Assembly: GCA_964645655.1 (NCBI GenBank)
Contig: CAZXZS010000001.1
Coordinates: 434,001 to 498,000, forward strand
Length of the DNA: 64,000 nucleotides
Reading direction: 5' to 3'
Source: JAGOUA01 sp964645655
GTDB lineage: Bacteria; Patescibacteriota; Patescibacteriia; 2-12-FULL-60-25
Part shown: one piece after another, positions 50,849 through 58,918 of the stretch
How positions within the stretch are numbered: the stretch's first letter is position 1
Layout of the letters: every line of letters starts with the position of its first letter
Notes under the pieces: generated by a model
The model's input: the letters and a program-made list of their open reading frames with translations, nothing else
Told to the model about the DNA's origin: nothing
Database searches by the model: none
Translations under genes and position numbers: made by a program

Positions 50849-52589
50849 AGTGGTTGGTGCTTTGTTGGGAGGCGTGGATCTGTTGGTATTCCGGGGAAGA
50901 GGCAAGCAGTTCGCGGTGCGTGCCCGTGGCGAGGATCTCGCCTTCCATGAGAAGGATGACCTGTTCGTACCCTTCGACGGCCGCCAGCTTTTGCGTAACG
51001 GAAATGAGGGTGATGCCGGGGTAGTTCTCGAAGACGTTCTTCAGGATGCGCTGTTCCGTGGCGATGTCGACGCGGGCCGTGAAGTCGTCCAGGAGCAGGA
51101 TCTTGGGGTTCAGGGCGAGGGCGCGGGCCAGCATGATGCGCTGCTTCTGTCCGCCGGAAAGGTTGAGGCCGCGTTCCGAGACCGGCGTATCGAGGCCTTC
51201 CGGCAGCGTTTCGATGAACCCTTGGAGTTCGGCGGTCTGGATGGCCTTCTGGAGGTCCGCTTCCGTGACCGTCTCGCTGAAGGCGATGTTCTCGCGCAAG
51301 CTTAGCTGGAAGAGAGCGCTGTCCTGGAACACGAAGCCGACCTGGCGCAGGAGCGAGGTCTTGTCATACGACGCGAGCGGCTGGCCATCGTAGAGGATCT
51401 CGCCGCCCGTCGGGGCGCTGAGGCCGGTGAGGAGCGTGAGAAGCTGCGTCTTGCCCGCGGCCGTGGGGCCGAGGATGGCGGTCTTGGTGCCCGGTTCGAC
51501 GGTAAACGAGATGTCCTTCAAGATGGTCTTTTGGCCGATCGTGAGGGTGAGGCCCTTCACCTCCAGCCTGCCCTGCAGTTCGGAGACCCGCGTCCCTTCG
51601 GCCGGTTCCGCCGGACGCGTCAGGATCTCGCTCAGGCGTCCGTAGGAGGCGCTGGCACGTCCCATCAGGCTGCTCATGAAGCCGAGCATGAGGATCGGGA
51701 AGATGAGCATCGCGATGTACCCGTTGAAGGCCGAGAGCGAGCCGAGCGTGATCTCGCCCGTGATGACGTAGTGCCCGCCCAGCAGGAGCACGATCAGGAT
51801 GGCGACGTTCGAGAGGAAGGTCACGACCGGGATCAGGCTCGCGAACAGCCGGAGGATCTTGAAGCCGATGGTTTTCGCTTCCTCGTTGACCGCGAGGAAC
51901 TTCTGCATCTCCTGGGCCGGCGCGTAGACGACGCGGATGAGGGTCGCGCCGAGGATGCTCTCGTTGATGACCTTGTTGAGGCGGTCGATGGCCTGTTGCG
52001 CGTTCTTGAACAGCTCGCCGACGTTCGCGAAAATATAGCCGAACGCGCCCGCGATCACGGGCAGGACGGCAAGGACGGCCAACCCAAGCTTCCAATTGAT
52101 ATGGATGAGCAGGATGCTGGCGCCGATGATCATAAAGACCGACGAGACCATGGTCACGATCCCTTGCGCGACGAACATCTTGATCGAGTCGATGTCACCC
52201 GTGAAGCTGGTCATGAGGCGTGCGGCGCCGGTCTCTTGGACGTCGGCGTAGCTCTGGCGGGAGACGCTGCCGGCGAGGCGGTCGCGGAGATCCTTGGCGA
52301 CGCGTTCCGAGAGGTAGGTCTGCGTCATGCTTTGGAGATACGCGAGGACGAAAATCAAGCCCGCGATGAGGGCGAACTCGCGCAGGTAGGCCGGCAGGAT
52401 CAGCTGCCCCTGCGCGAACCGGTCGATCCCTTGGGCGACGAGCCGGGGGATGGTGAGGGTGAGCGCGTTGGCTGAGAGGGCAAAGCCGACGAGGAGGACG
52501 ATGAGGCCACGATAGCCCTTCAATAAGCCAAAAACGGACGGTCCGGTCGGTTTCGGCTTGGCGGGGGAAGCGGTGCGTTTGGGAGGCAT
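50829..52589 (-). CDS. ABC exporter, half with degenerate ATPase site
   Basis: 586 aa, same architecture as its partner: six TMs, Walker A GPTAAGKTQ, signature LNLSGGQKQR, but Walker B ends LLLDDFTARVD, with Asp in place of the catalytic Glu, and the switch His is Gln (ISVTQKLAAVEG). One degenerate and one canonical site is typical of heterodimeric exporters such as TM287/288 or BmrCD. ATG at 52589 follows TATCAT by 14 nt. Confidence 0.93.
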   Translation of the reverse strand: MPPKRTASPAKPKPTGPSVFGLLKGYRGLIVLLVGFALSANALTLTIPRLVAQGIDRFAQGQLILPAYLREFALIAGLIFVLAYLQSMTQTYLSERVAKDLRDRLAGSVSRQSYADVQETGAARLMTSFTGDIDSIKMFVAQGIVTMVSSVFMIIGASILLIHINWKLGLAVLAVLPVIAGAFGYIFANVGELFKNAQQAIDRLNKVINESILGATLIRVVYAPAQEMQKFLAVNEEAKTIGFKILRLFASLIPVVTFLSNVAILIVLLLGGHYVITGEITLGSLSAFNGYIAMLIFPILMLGFMSSLMGRASASYGRLSEILTRPAEPAEGTRVSELQGRLEVKGLTLTIGQKTILKDISFTVEPGTKTAILGPTAAGKTQLLTLLTGLSAPTGGEILYDGQPLASYDKTSLLRQVGFVFQDSALFQLSLRENIAFSETVTEADLQKAIQTAELQGFIETLPEGLDTPVSERGLNLSGGQKQRIMLARALALNPKILLLDDFTARVDIATEQRILKNVFENYPGITLISVTQKLAAVEGYEQVILLMEGEILATGTHRELLASSPEYQQIHASQQSTNHYEVRAE

Positions 52590-52719
52590 AAAGGAATCCA
52601 CGCATGATACACGGGTTAGGGGGTTTTGTCTAGTCGGACGGGTCACCCACCGAGGATGTGATGTTCGTCCAAAAAAAGTCGACCCATGAAAAAGGGCCGA
52701 CATTTTTCCTGTCGACGGC

Positions 52720-53148
52720 TTAGCTGGCTTCCGCTTCCGCATGCCCCTTGAACCGGTCCAAGATCGCCTGCCAGCCCGCCCGTTGCATTTCGAGCGGGTT
52801 CTCCGTTTCCGGATCGAAGGTCTCGGTGACGAGGACGCCTTCCGGCGTCGCCTCGAAGGTCACGGTCACCTGGCGGCCGTCTGGCATCGCATAGGCGAGC
52901 TTCTGTTCGGGGACGACCTCCTGGTATGTGCCCGTGAAGTCGAAGCTCGCGCTGCCGTCGCGGGCGGCCATGGTGGCGCTGAACGTCCCGCCGGGGCGCA
53001 CGTCGTTCGTCGCGGCCGGGCAGTGCCAGTCGTCGGAGGCGGCGTTCCAGGCCATGATGTGCTGCGGTTCCGTCCAGCAGGCCCAGGTGCGGGCGGGGGA
53101 GGCCTGTACGAGGGCTTCGACGGTGATTTTGGGTTTCGGGTCGGTCAT
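52720..53148 (-). CDS. SRPBCC / AHSA1-type protein
   Basis: 142 aa helix-grip fold: VEALVQASPARTWACWTEPQ, AWNAASDDWHCPAA, DVRPGGTFSATMAARDGS, YQEVVPEQKLAYAMPDGR, ETENPLEMQRAGWQAILDRF. These proteins bind hydrophobic ligands; cellular role unknown. Start MTDPKPKITVEALVQ. 34 nt after the VOC gene, probably one transcript. An AT-containing gap of ~130 bp separates it from the ABC genes. Confidence 0.9.
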   Translation of the reverse strand: MTDPKPKITVEALVQASPARTWACWTEPQHIMAWNAASDDWHCPAATNDVRPGGTFSATMAARDGSASFDFTGTYQEVVPEQKLAYAMPDGRQVTVTFEATPEGVLVTETFDPETENPLEMQRAGWQAILDRFKGHAEAEAS

Positions 53149-53182
53149 ATGGTTTGTCGATAATCCGATTATGCAGATTATT

Positions 53183-53620
53183 CTATTTCTTCGCCGCGCA
53201 GTTGAACATCCAGTGGACCCCGAACCGGTCGGTGCAGGAACCGAAGTAGTCGTCCCAGAACATGTCCTGGAGGGCCATCTCGACCTTGCCGCCGGTGGAG
53301 AGGGCGTTGAAGAGGCGTTCCGTCTCCTCGCGCGTGTCCGGTTCGAGGTTGATGTAGACGTTGTTACCGAAGCGGACGGTGAAGCCCATCGACTCGGGGG
53401 CGTCGGTGCCCATGATCTTGTGGCCCCCGAGGATGGGGAGACAGATGTGCATGACCAGATCCTTGTCCTCGTCGGTGAGGGCAGGCGCGTCGGGTTGCGG
53501 AGGGATGTCGCGGAAGCGCCTGATGCCGCCCTCGAACTCGCCGCCGAAGACGGACTGGTAGAAGGTGAAGGCTTCCTCGGTGTTGCGGGGGAAGTTGAGG
53601 TAGGTGCTGGTGGAGGGCAT
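53183..53620 (-). CDS. VOC family protein, PhnB-like
   Basis: 145 aa. STYLNFPRNTEEAFTFYQSV, FGGEFEGGIRRFRDI, LVMHICLPILGGHKIMGTD, and the ending GSCTDRFGVHWMFN are typical of PhnB-like VOC proteins. They often accompany AHSA1-type genes in bacteria; biochemical role unassigned. ATG at 53620 rather than 20 codons upstream, since the earlier stretch is not family-like. Confidence 0.9.
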   Translation of the reverse strand: MPSTSTYLNFPRNTEEAFTFYQSVFGGEFEGGIRRFRDIPPQPDAPALTDEDKDLVMHICLPILGGHKIMGTDAPESMGFTVRFGNNVYINLEPDTREETERLFNALSTGGKVEMALQDMFWDDYFGSCTDRFGVHWMFNCAAKK

Positions 53621-53745
53621 AGGGGAGGGGTGCGGATGACCGTTGCCTTTCGTTGTACTGACTCGTGAAGGGGATGGCAAGCGGAGTCACGCTCGTGTTT
53701 CCCGACGAGGGGGATGTTTATCGCTGGGATGTTCCATAAAAAAAG

Positions 53746-53773
53746 CGCCCTTCCCCGGCAGCGCGGGAGGGCG
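53746..53773 (-). terminator. Terminator of the 53787-54251 gene
   Basis: CGCCCT...AGGGCG stem with one bulge, then TTTTTTT on the minus strand. Confidence 0.75.
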
Positions 53774-53786
53774 TTTGAGGAAGGCG

Positions 53787-54251
53787 TCACGCGGGGAAGA
53801 CGGCGATGGTCCCGTGGTCGAACACCACGACCGCGACGCCGGTAAGCTCGCGCAGCCGCTCACCGGTTTGGCGGTCGAAGGTCTCGACGACCTTCTGGAT
53901 CCATTCACGGTCGGCAAGGCCCCTCGCATAGGGGACCATGCCCCAGGCGCGGATCGAGCTCCAATCGTGACCGGGCATCAGCCCTTCCGCGACATCGGCA
54001 CCCAGGTGATCGTCGACGTTCACGAGGACGATGACGGCTTCAGCCGGTTGGTGGCCGCGTTCCGTCAGGCGTCGCTTGAAGTGGGCCACGCGGTCAGCGT
54101 TCTTGTCGAGGGTGTCGCGGCAGGCGAGTTGCGCCTGCCGCTTGTTGTATGCGATCACGACCTGCAGCACGGCCGCCGCATCCGGGTCTACGAGCTGCGT
54201 CTTCCCGTTCTCTTGCCGTACGACGGCAGGCGGCTCGTCTCTGTTGCTCAT
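53787..54251 (-). CDS. Unrecognised soluble protein
   Basis: 154 aa, charged, no signal or TM. Blocks such as AYNKRQAQLACRDTLDKN and AVIVLVNVDDHLGADVAEGL look like an alpha/beta fold, unknown family. Shine-Dalgarno-like AGAGAGG is 6-12 nt before the ATG. Its promoter is divergent from that of the 54526 gene. Confidence 0.65.
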   Translation of the reverse strand: MSNRDEPPAVVRQENGKTQLVDPDAAAVLQVVIAYNKRQAQLACRDTLDKNADRVAHFKRRLTERGHQPAEAVIVLVNVDDHLGADVAEGLMPGHDWSSIRAWGMVPYARGLADREWIQKVVETFDRQTGERLRELTGVAVVVFDHGTIAVFPA

Positions 54252-54325
54252 GGGAGAACCTCTCTTGCTTCGTTTTTGAGCATGTTCATACCGATCCCAC
54301 GCCCGACGGATCCGTCACGGGGCGC

Positions 54326-54354
54326 AGTCTAGCATCGATCGCTCCCCTTGTCAA
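54326..54354 (-). promoter_or_regulatory. Promoter of 53787-54251
   Basis: Minus strand TTGACA (54354-54349), 17 nt, TAGACT (54331-54326). Confidence 0.75.
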
Positions 54355-54447
54355 TCCTTCCGCGACGCATCGCGCGGACTGATGGGAACGGATTGGCGCA
54401 TGGGCTTGCTTGGTGGCCGTCCCGTGTCGCGCTCGCGATGCCGGAGC

Positions 54448-54476
54448 TTGACACGCCCCCTTTTTCCGTCTAGGTT
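54448..54476 (+). promoter_or_regulatory. Promoter of 54526-55299
   Basis: TTGACA (54448-54453), 17 nt, TAGGTT (54471-54476). Confidence 0.65.
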
Positions 54477-54525
54477 CGAGTCGGTCCAGTTTCCCGTGCC
54501 GCGTGGCGGCAATAAGGAGGTACCC

Positions 54526-55299
54526 ATGGTCGACGATCAAGTCGGGATCGATGATCGACGCTGGCAGGAAGATGATGCCTTGGCCCTCGATCTGGGCCGG
54601 AAGCTGCTCAGGGAGTTCGCCAAGCGGGGCCTCGCGACGCGCGCGCTCGTCCGGCACGTCACCGACAGCATGGGGAAGACGGTGATGGTCGACCACGCCA
54701 TGCGGGCGGCATTGCATGAGGTCAGGCATCCCCTGCGGGAAGACGAGCGGATCGCGCATTTCACCCCGGGGCTCCACCTGTATGCGCCCCGCCTGAAGGC
54801 GGAATTCTATCGTGGCGGCGTGGACGATCGTGCGTTCCACGACATGCTGGACGGCCGTCAGATCCTGCGGCGGCTCCACTGGTCGTGCGTCGGTCGCGAC
54901 ACGACGCCCGGGTACAAGGTGTTCCGCATCGTCCGTCCACGCGAAGAAATCCCCGTCGAACGGCTCGTCTTCGAACTGGGTCGCCAGGGCTACCGTCCTG
55001 CCTGCCTGGACGAGCTCGACGCCCTGGCGCGCGCCCATCCCGATTTGGTCACGGTGCTGCCGTTCGAGCCAGGCATCCGGGAGATTCGCTGCCCATCGCG
55101 GCTCGTGGCGATGGGTGAGATGGATGTGGCGTGGGACGCGTGCACCGGTCGCCCGTTTTCGTGCTCATGGTACGCCGTATCGAACACGCCAGCCGGCCCG
55201 GCGCTTCTCCTACACGGCAGCAACGACCCCTCGCCCGGCAACGACTACGTCTTCATCCGCATGCCGGGCCTCGGCCGACTGCCGTTCCCGGCGCGCTAG
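54526..55299 (+). CDS. Unrecognised soluble protein
   Basis: 257 aa with a very good Shine-Dalgarno (AAGGAGG, 5 nt spacing), which sets the start. No TM. The second half has LVFELGRQGYRPACLDELDA and VLPFEPGIREIRCPSRLVAM, then GNDYVFIRMPG near the end. No family recognised. Monocistronic: own promoter and terminator. Confidence 0.7.
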   Translation: MVDDQVGIDDRRWQEDDALALDLGRKLLREFAKRGLATRALVRHVTDSMGKTVMVDHAMRAALHEVRHPLREDERIAHFTPGLHLYAPRLKAEFYRGGVDDRAFHDMLDGRQILRRLHWSCVGRDTTPGYKVFRIVRPREEIPVERLVFELGRQGYRPACLDELDALARAHPDLVTVLPFEPGIREIRCPSRLVAMGEMDVAWDACTGRPFSCSWYAVSNTPAGPALLLHGSNDPSPGNDYVFIRMPGLGRLPFPAR

Positions 55300-55307
55300 G
55301 GGCGCAT

Positions 55308-55338
55308 TCCCGTGGGGCTCCGCTCGCGGGATTTTTTT
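55308..55338 (+). terminator. Terminator of 54526-55299
   Basis: TCCCG/CGGGA stem and a seven-T run. Confidence 0.65.
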
Positions 55339-55402
55339 GTTTGCGCGTGCAGGGCTTCGGAACGCGAGGGCGCGTTTCATGCGTGTGGCGGGGGGTGATC
55401 GC

Positions 55403-55441
55403 CATATGAAAAACCCCATCCAATGACGGGGGTTTTCATAT
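55403..55441. terminator. Terminator of tRNA-Ser(TGA)
   Basis: Inverted repeat ATATGAAAA-CCCC / GGGG-TTTTCATAT abutting the tRNA CCA; A- and T-runs allow both directions. Confidence 0.8.
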
Positions 55442-55530
55442 GGCGGAGAGGGCGCGATTCGAACGCGCGGTACGGTTGCCCGTACGACGGATTTCAAGTC
55501 CGTTGCTTTAGACCGCTCAGCCACCTCTCC
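55441..55530 (-). tRNA. tRNA-Ser (anticodon TGA)
   Basis: 90 nt with CCA and a long variable arm (CGTACGGGCAACCGTACC). Anticodon stem ACGGA/TCCGT around CTTGAAA. Acceptor GGAGAGG/CCTCTCC. Confidence 0.95.
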
Positions 55531-55569
55531 GGACCGGTCTTGCCGTCCCGGATGGGAAGGCGTGTCCGG

Positions 55570-55598
55570 ATGGTAGCGAGTTCGTTCGGAGGATGCAA
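55570..55598 (-). promoter_or_regulatory. Promoter of tRNA-Ser(TGA)
   Basis: Minus strand TTGCAT (55598-55593), 17 nt, TACCAT (55575-55570). Confidence 0.65.
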
Positions 55599-55621
55599 AA
55601 AAGCCCTCCGTTCGGGAGGGG

Positions 55622-56203
55622 TTACCAGGAGGTGTGGGGCAGGTGGGACGTCGCGTTGAGGCGGCGGACCTCCCAGATGCCCTGGCGGGGGAGCCAGCGC
55701 AGGGAGGTGACCGAGGCGTGGTCGACGTGGAAGTGGTCCGCGAGCGCGGGCGGCAGGTCGAGGAGGACCTGCAGGAGGGGGCGGATCGCCGTCGCGTGGG
55801 TGACGGCGACGATCGTCTTCTCGACGCCGGGGGTCGGTGACCGTTCGACGGTGTCGAAGAGCCAGCGTCGGACGCGCGACCCGACCTCGACCGCGTCCTT
55901 GGCGCCCAGGGGCCCGTCGCGCGGCGGCGTTCCGGCCGGACCTGCCGGAGCTGCGCGGTCCAGGCGTTCGTCCGTGGGAACCGGTGTTCCCGGCGGGATC
56001 CTCAGGCCCGGGTACAGGAGCTCCATGGTCTCGCGGGCCCAGAGGCGCGTCGAGCTCCAGGCGGCATGGATGTACATGGGGTTCCGGAGGAGGTAGGCGT
56101 TGAGGGCGGCGGCCTGGGCGCGCCCGATCTCCGACAGCGCCCCGTCCGCTTCGTCGCCCGCGCGGATCAGATGCAGGGAGACCTTCTGTTTCGTGTCGAA
56201 CAT
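55622..56203 (-). CDS. Histidine-phosphatase-like protein, catalytic His lost
   Basis: 193 aa. Overall pattern of the phosphoglycerate mutase-like family: strand plus LSEIGRAQAAALNAYLLRNP, AWSSTRLWARETMELL, and second His box VAVTHATAIRPLLQVLL. But the RHG box that carries the phosphorylated His reads R14-A15-G16 (HLIRAGDEADG), a codon GCG. So it is probably not a phosphatase; a binding or regulatory role is possible. Shine-Dalgarno AAAGGAG is 6-8 nt before ATG. Confidence 0.75.
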   Translation of the reverse strand: MFDTKQKVSLHLIRAGDEADGALSEIGRAQAAALNAYLLRNPMYIHAAWSSTRLWARETMELLYPGLRIPPGTPVPTDERLDRAAPAGPAGTPPRDGPLGAKDAVEVGSRVRRWLFDTVERSPTPGVEKTIVAVTHATAIRPLLQVLLDLPPALADHFHVDHASVTSLRWLPRQGIWEVRRLNATSHLPHTSW

Positions 56204-56275
56204 GTCCGCTCCTTTCCGTGGGCATGTGAGCAGGCCGGAGGGGGCGATGTCAAGCCCTGGCTTTTTCTCCTGGGG

Positions 56276-56306
56276 TTGACAGGACAGCCCTTTTCTGCAA
56301 GAATAT
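56276..56306 (+). promoter_or_regulatory. Promoter of two-TM paralogue 1
   Basis: TTGACA (56276-56281); -10 is less clear, best GAATAT (56301-56306) with a 19-nt spacer. Confidence 0.5.
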
Positions 56307-56343
56307 GCCGTTCCCATGCCATGGGACGAAAGGAATCCAGCCC

Positions 56344-56976
56344 ATGCAAACGAATCCCGATGACGTGACCTCCAGAACCGAGGCCCAGGCCAAGCAGGAG
56401 GCGGCGGACCGGGAAGCGGAATACGAGCGCGAGCGGGCCGACCAGCTCAGGCACCTCGAGCGGTCCCAGTTCCGCTTCTTCGTACACCTCGGGCTCCTGA
56501 TGCTCGCACTCACGCTGATGCTCTTCTCCCTCATCTTCATCGCGGGCGCGGGCGCGCAGCCCTTCCAGGATGGCTGTGGGCGCTATCTCCAGCGGGCCGC
56601 CGACACCACCGACGCCGAGGTCGCCTTCGCGAGCCTCGACCACGCCATCCGCTACGCCGAGGCCAACGGCCTCACTCGCGGCCACTCCTTCTACCCGCCC
56701 ACGCCCGCGAACGACGTCGGCGCCTGGTATGCGCGGTTGCGGGGCGCCCGGGCCAAGATCGCCGCCCTCACGCCAGCGACCCCCTACCTCGAGCGCCGGG
56801 AGGCCTTCATCCGCCTGCGGGCCACGCTCCTCGATCCGGCCCCGCCCGGCCGCCTCCGCATCCCGAAGTATGCCGAGCTTCACCCGTACCAGTACCGGGT
56901 CTGGGGCGTCCAGGTGGGGTCCGCCGTCCTTGCCGTCCTGACGCTCTACCGCCTGCGCCGCCCCGGCCTGCTCTGA
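56344..56976 (+). CDS. Two-TM paralogue 1, unknown family
   Basis: 210 aa. Acidic/charged N-terminus (to 44), TM1 (GLLMLALTLMLFSLIFIAGA), extracytoplasmic helical domain with SLDHAIRYAEANGLTRG and ALTPATPYLERREAF, TM2 near the C-terminus (QVGSAVLAVLTLYRL), short basic tail. The core motif A-I-R-Y-A-E-A-N-G-L-T recurs in the next gene and in weaker form in the third. Function unknown. Own promoter and terminator. Confidence 0.75.
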   Translation: MQTNPDDVTSRTEAQAKQEAADREAEYERERADQLRHLERSQFRFFVHLGLLMLALTLMLFSLIFIAGAGAQPFQDGCGRYLQRAADTTDAEVAFASLDHAIRYAEANGLTRGHSFYPPTPANDVGAWYARLRGARAKIAALTPATPYLERREAFIRLRATLLDPAPPGRLRIPKYAELHPYQYRVWGVQVGSAVLAVLTLYRLRRPGLL

Positions 56977-56990
56977 GGGGCGGCTTTTTT
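56957..56990 (+). terminator. Terminator of paralogue 1
   Basis: GCCGCCCC/GGGGCGGC stem that includes the last codons, then a six-T run. Confidence 0.8.
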
Positions 56991-57003
56991 GTGGGCGGGG
57001 GAG

Positions 57004-57032
57004 TTGACGGGGAAGGGGGTTTGGGGTATATA
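57004..57032 (+). promoter_or_regulatory. Promoter of two-TM paralogue 2
   Basis: TTGACG (57004-57009), 17 nt, TATATA (57027-57032). Confidence 0.75.
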
Positions 57033-57075
57033 AAGTCCGCTTTCACGCGCGTGGGAGCGAAAGGATGGTTAGGTT

Positions 57076-57672
57076 ATGGTGTATCGTGACAACGCAAAGC
57101 CTTCGGCTCCGTCGGTCGGTTTCGTCGCGAGGGCTTGGCGCGCGTTTCTGGGCGGGTGCTCTCATGGGTCGGTGCTCGTTTCCCTGTCGCTCGCGTTCGT
57201 GCTTCTGATGGCCGGTGGCGGCGTTTCGGATGTCCGCCTGCAGCCGTTCAGCCGGCAGTACGTCCAGCCCCTCCAGACGGCCGTCATCTCCACGGATCCA
57301 GAAGCGGTCCTTCTCAGCCTCCAGCGCGCCATCCGCTACGCCGAAGCCAACGGCCTCACCCACGGCGACGCTTCCCAGCCATCGAGCGACCTCCTCACCT
57401 GGCACCGGACGCTCATCGCGGCTGCGGCCGAAGTCGCGACGCTGACGCCCACCACGCCCATCGAGGAGCGTCGGCGGGTTCTCGCTCGGGTCCGCCAGAT
57501 GATCGCCGGTTCCGATTTCCAGCCGCGCGTACCCGAGGCCATGACCGACTCCCTGCCGAACCGCCGACTGATGCAGGGGCTATTGTGGGCCGCGCTCGCG
57601 TGCGTCGTGGCCGCGCTCGTCCAGACGGCCGTTTTGGAGGGGCACGCCGCCCGCTTCTTTACCCGATCCTGA
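57076..57672 (+). CDS. Two-TM paralogue 2, unknown family
   Basis: 198 aa with the same layout: TM1 (VLVSLSLAFVLLMAGGG), domain with SLQRAIRYAEANGLTHGDAS and ATLTPTTPIEERRRVLARVR, TM2 (LLWAALACVVAALVQTAV). Clearly homologous to paralogue 1 in the central domain. A weak Shine-Dalgarno (AAAGGAT) is 14 nt upstream of the ATG. Confidence 0.75.
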   Translation: MVYRDNAKPSAPSVGFVARAWRAFLGGCSHGSVLVSLSLAFVLLMAGGGVSDVRLQPFSRQYVQPLQTAVISTDPEAVLLSLQRAIRYAEANGLTHGDASQPSSDLLTWHRTLIAAAAEVATLTPTTPIEERRRVLARVRQMIAGSDFQPRVPEAMTDSLPNRRLMQGLLWAALACVVAALVQTAVLEGHAARFFTRS

Positions 57673-57684
57673 TCGGGCTTTTTT
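57662..57684 (+). terminator. Terminator of paralogue 2
   Basis: CCCGATC/GATCGGG, then a T-run; overlaps the stop region. Confidence 0.85.
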
Positions 57685-57693
57685 ATTGCTGGA

Positions 57694-57722
57694 TTGACAA
57701 GCCTCCTCGAATGTGCTATGCT
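57694..57722 (+). promoter_or_regulatory. Promoter of two-TM paralogue 3
   Basis: TTGACA (57694-57699), 17 nt, TATGCT (57717-57722) with TG at the extended position. Confidence 0.8.
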
Positions 57723-57763
57723 GTGACGCTTTCCCGCATCGGGAAAACGTCCTAAGGAGAGCC

Positions 57764-58384
57764 ATGGAAACAGTCGATCTGGATGGGTTCGTCGTCGGTG
57801 CCAACGGGGTCGCCGGCGGTCGCTGGGTCTTGCCGTCCGCGCTCGAGGTCGCGCGCCCGACGCGTTGGGGCCGGCGGGCGCGTGTGCGCGTCGTGTCGGT
57901 CGCTTGCCTCGCCTCGGTCTTCCTGATGGTCTCGACGTTCCTGTGGTCCGCATATTCCTTCGAACGCGATTGCCGGCGGCCGTTCCAGGCGTTTCTCTCT
58001 GCCGGTGCGGATCCCGGCGAGGCTCGGGCGCATCTTGATCGGGCCCTGGTGTGCTTCGAGGCCCGTGGCCTGACCGCCGGCCGGCTCCCGTCGCTGCTGA
58101 ATTCGGAAGGGGAGGACATCGGGGCGCTGTACCGATCCTTGCGGGTCGTGCGGCTCGCCTTTCCGTCGGATCCCCGCCAGGCCGGGGCGGCGGAAGCGTG
58201 GTTGCGTACGGTGCAGGGCGCATCCTCGTTGCCCGACCCGGACCAGGTGTCGTTGGATCGGATGCTGTGCCTGGGCGACCTGACCCCGCTCTTCCAGGTC
58301 TGGGTGGCCATGACGTTCGCCCTGGGCGCGTACCTCCTGTTCCAGCCGTCCAAGGGCTCCGTGCGTCGTGATCGGAGATCCTGA
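57764..58384 (+). CDS. Two-TM paralogue 3, divergent
   Basis: 206 aa. TM1 (VVSVACLASVFLMVSTFLW), domain with HLDRALVCFEARGLTAGRLP at the position of the AIRYAEANGLT motif of its neighbours, TM2 (VWVAMTFALGAYLLFQ), basic tail. Similarity to paralogues 1 and 2 rests on layout and this motif. Shine-Dalgarno AAGGAGA, 5 nt from ATG. Confidence 0.7.
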   Translation: METVDLDGFVVGANGVAGGRWVLPSALEVARPTRWGRRARVRVVSVACLASVFLMVSTFLWSAYSFERDCRRPFQAFLSAGADPGEARAHLDRALVCFEARGLTAGRLPSLLNSEGEDIGALYRSLRVVRLAFPSDPRQAGAAEAWLRTVQGASSLPDPDQVSLDRMLCLGDLTPLFQVWVAMTFALGAYLLFQPSKGSVRRDRRS

Positions 58385-58391
58385 GCCTCGT

Positions 58392-58425
58392 GGCCCGGCC
58401 GTTTCCCTCTCGGCCGGGCCTTTTT
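58392..58425 (+). terminator. Terminator of paralogue 3
   Basis: GGCCCGGCCG, 9-nt loop, CGGCCGGGCC, then TTTTT. Confidence 0.9.
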
Positions 58426-58434
58426 CTTTTTCCC

Positions 58435-58463
58435 TTGATTCCTGCCGCCCGCGCTGGTACAGT
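58435..58463 (+). promoter_or_regulatory. Promoter of tRNA-Ser(GCT)
   Basis: TTGATT (58435-58440), 17 nt, TACAGT (58458-58463). The tRNA starts ~110 nt downstream, unusually far, so another start is possible. Confidence 0.45.
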
Positions 58464-58574
58464 CCACCGCGCGTGCGTGCCTGGGGTGGCCATCCGTGGC
58501 CCTCCGGAACCGACACGCGGAGGGGACCCGTGCCCGCGCCCCGCGGCCACGGCCCGTCCAAACCCCACCAGCCT

Positions 58575-58666
58575 GGAGAGGTACCCAAGAGGCTGAAGGG
58601 GGGAGATTGCTAATCTCCTAGGGGTGTAAAAAGCCCGCGAGGGTTCGAATCCCTCCCTCTCCGCCA
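58575..58666 (+). tRNA. tRNA-Ser (anticodon GCT)
   Basis: 92 nt with CCA and a long variable arm (TAGGGGTGTAAAAAGCCCGC). Anticodon stem GGAGA/TCTCC around TTGCTAA. Acceptor GGAGAGG/CCTCTCC. Base composition drops sharply right after its 3' end. Confidence 0.95.
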
Positions 58667-58686
58667 TGATATGTCGTTATCGGAGA

Positions 58687-58705
58687 CGTCTCGCGTGCCT
58701 CAAAC
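58687..58705 (+). repeat. 19-bp direct repeat, left copy
   Basis: CGTCTCGCGTGCCTCAAA core; matches 59478-59496 with two or three mismatches. It starts 20 bp after tRNA-Ser. Confidence 0.45.
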
Positions 58706-58735
58706 ATGCGAGAAATGTTCGATGGCATATGACCA

Positions 58736-58763
58736 GTAAAACCGTCCGAAAGGGCGGTTTTAC
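58736..58763 (+). terminator. Hairpin after tRNA-Ser(GCT)
   Basis: GTAAAACCGTCC, GAAA loop, GGGCGGTTTTAC. Confidence 0.75.
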
Positions 58764-58840
58764 ATTAAACGAGGGATTAATCTAAAATGTAAGTAAAGCA
58801 GTTGTACGGAAAGAGCTTTCCGAATTGCGGTTGTTAAAAC

Positions 58841-58864
58841 TTTCGAACCGGCTCCCCAATAGCC
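58841..58864 (+). repeat. 24-bp direct repeat, left copy
   Basis: TTTCGAACC-G-GCTCCCCAAT-A-GCC; same as 59916-59939 except two bases. Each copy sits just before a strong hairpin. Confidence 0.6.
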
Positions 58865-58869
58865 AGTCA

Positions 58870-58904
58870 ACAAAACGATCCGCTATTTAGGCGGATAGTT
58901 TTGT
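58870..58904. terminator. Bidirectional terminator
   Basis: ACAAAACGATCCGC / GCGGATAGTTTTGT with one internal mismatch; terminates the leftward membrane-protein gene. Confidence 0.8.
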
Positions 58905-58918
58905 AATAGATCAAAAAA

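Noticed and set aside
1500..58666. CRISPR arrays or insertion sequences
   Set aside because: No regularly spaced repeats, cas-like genes or transposase motifs were seen on either strand.
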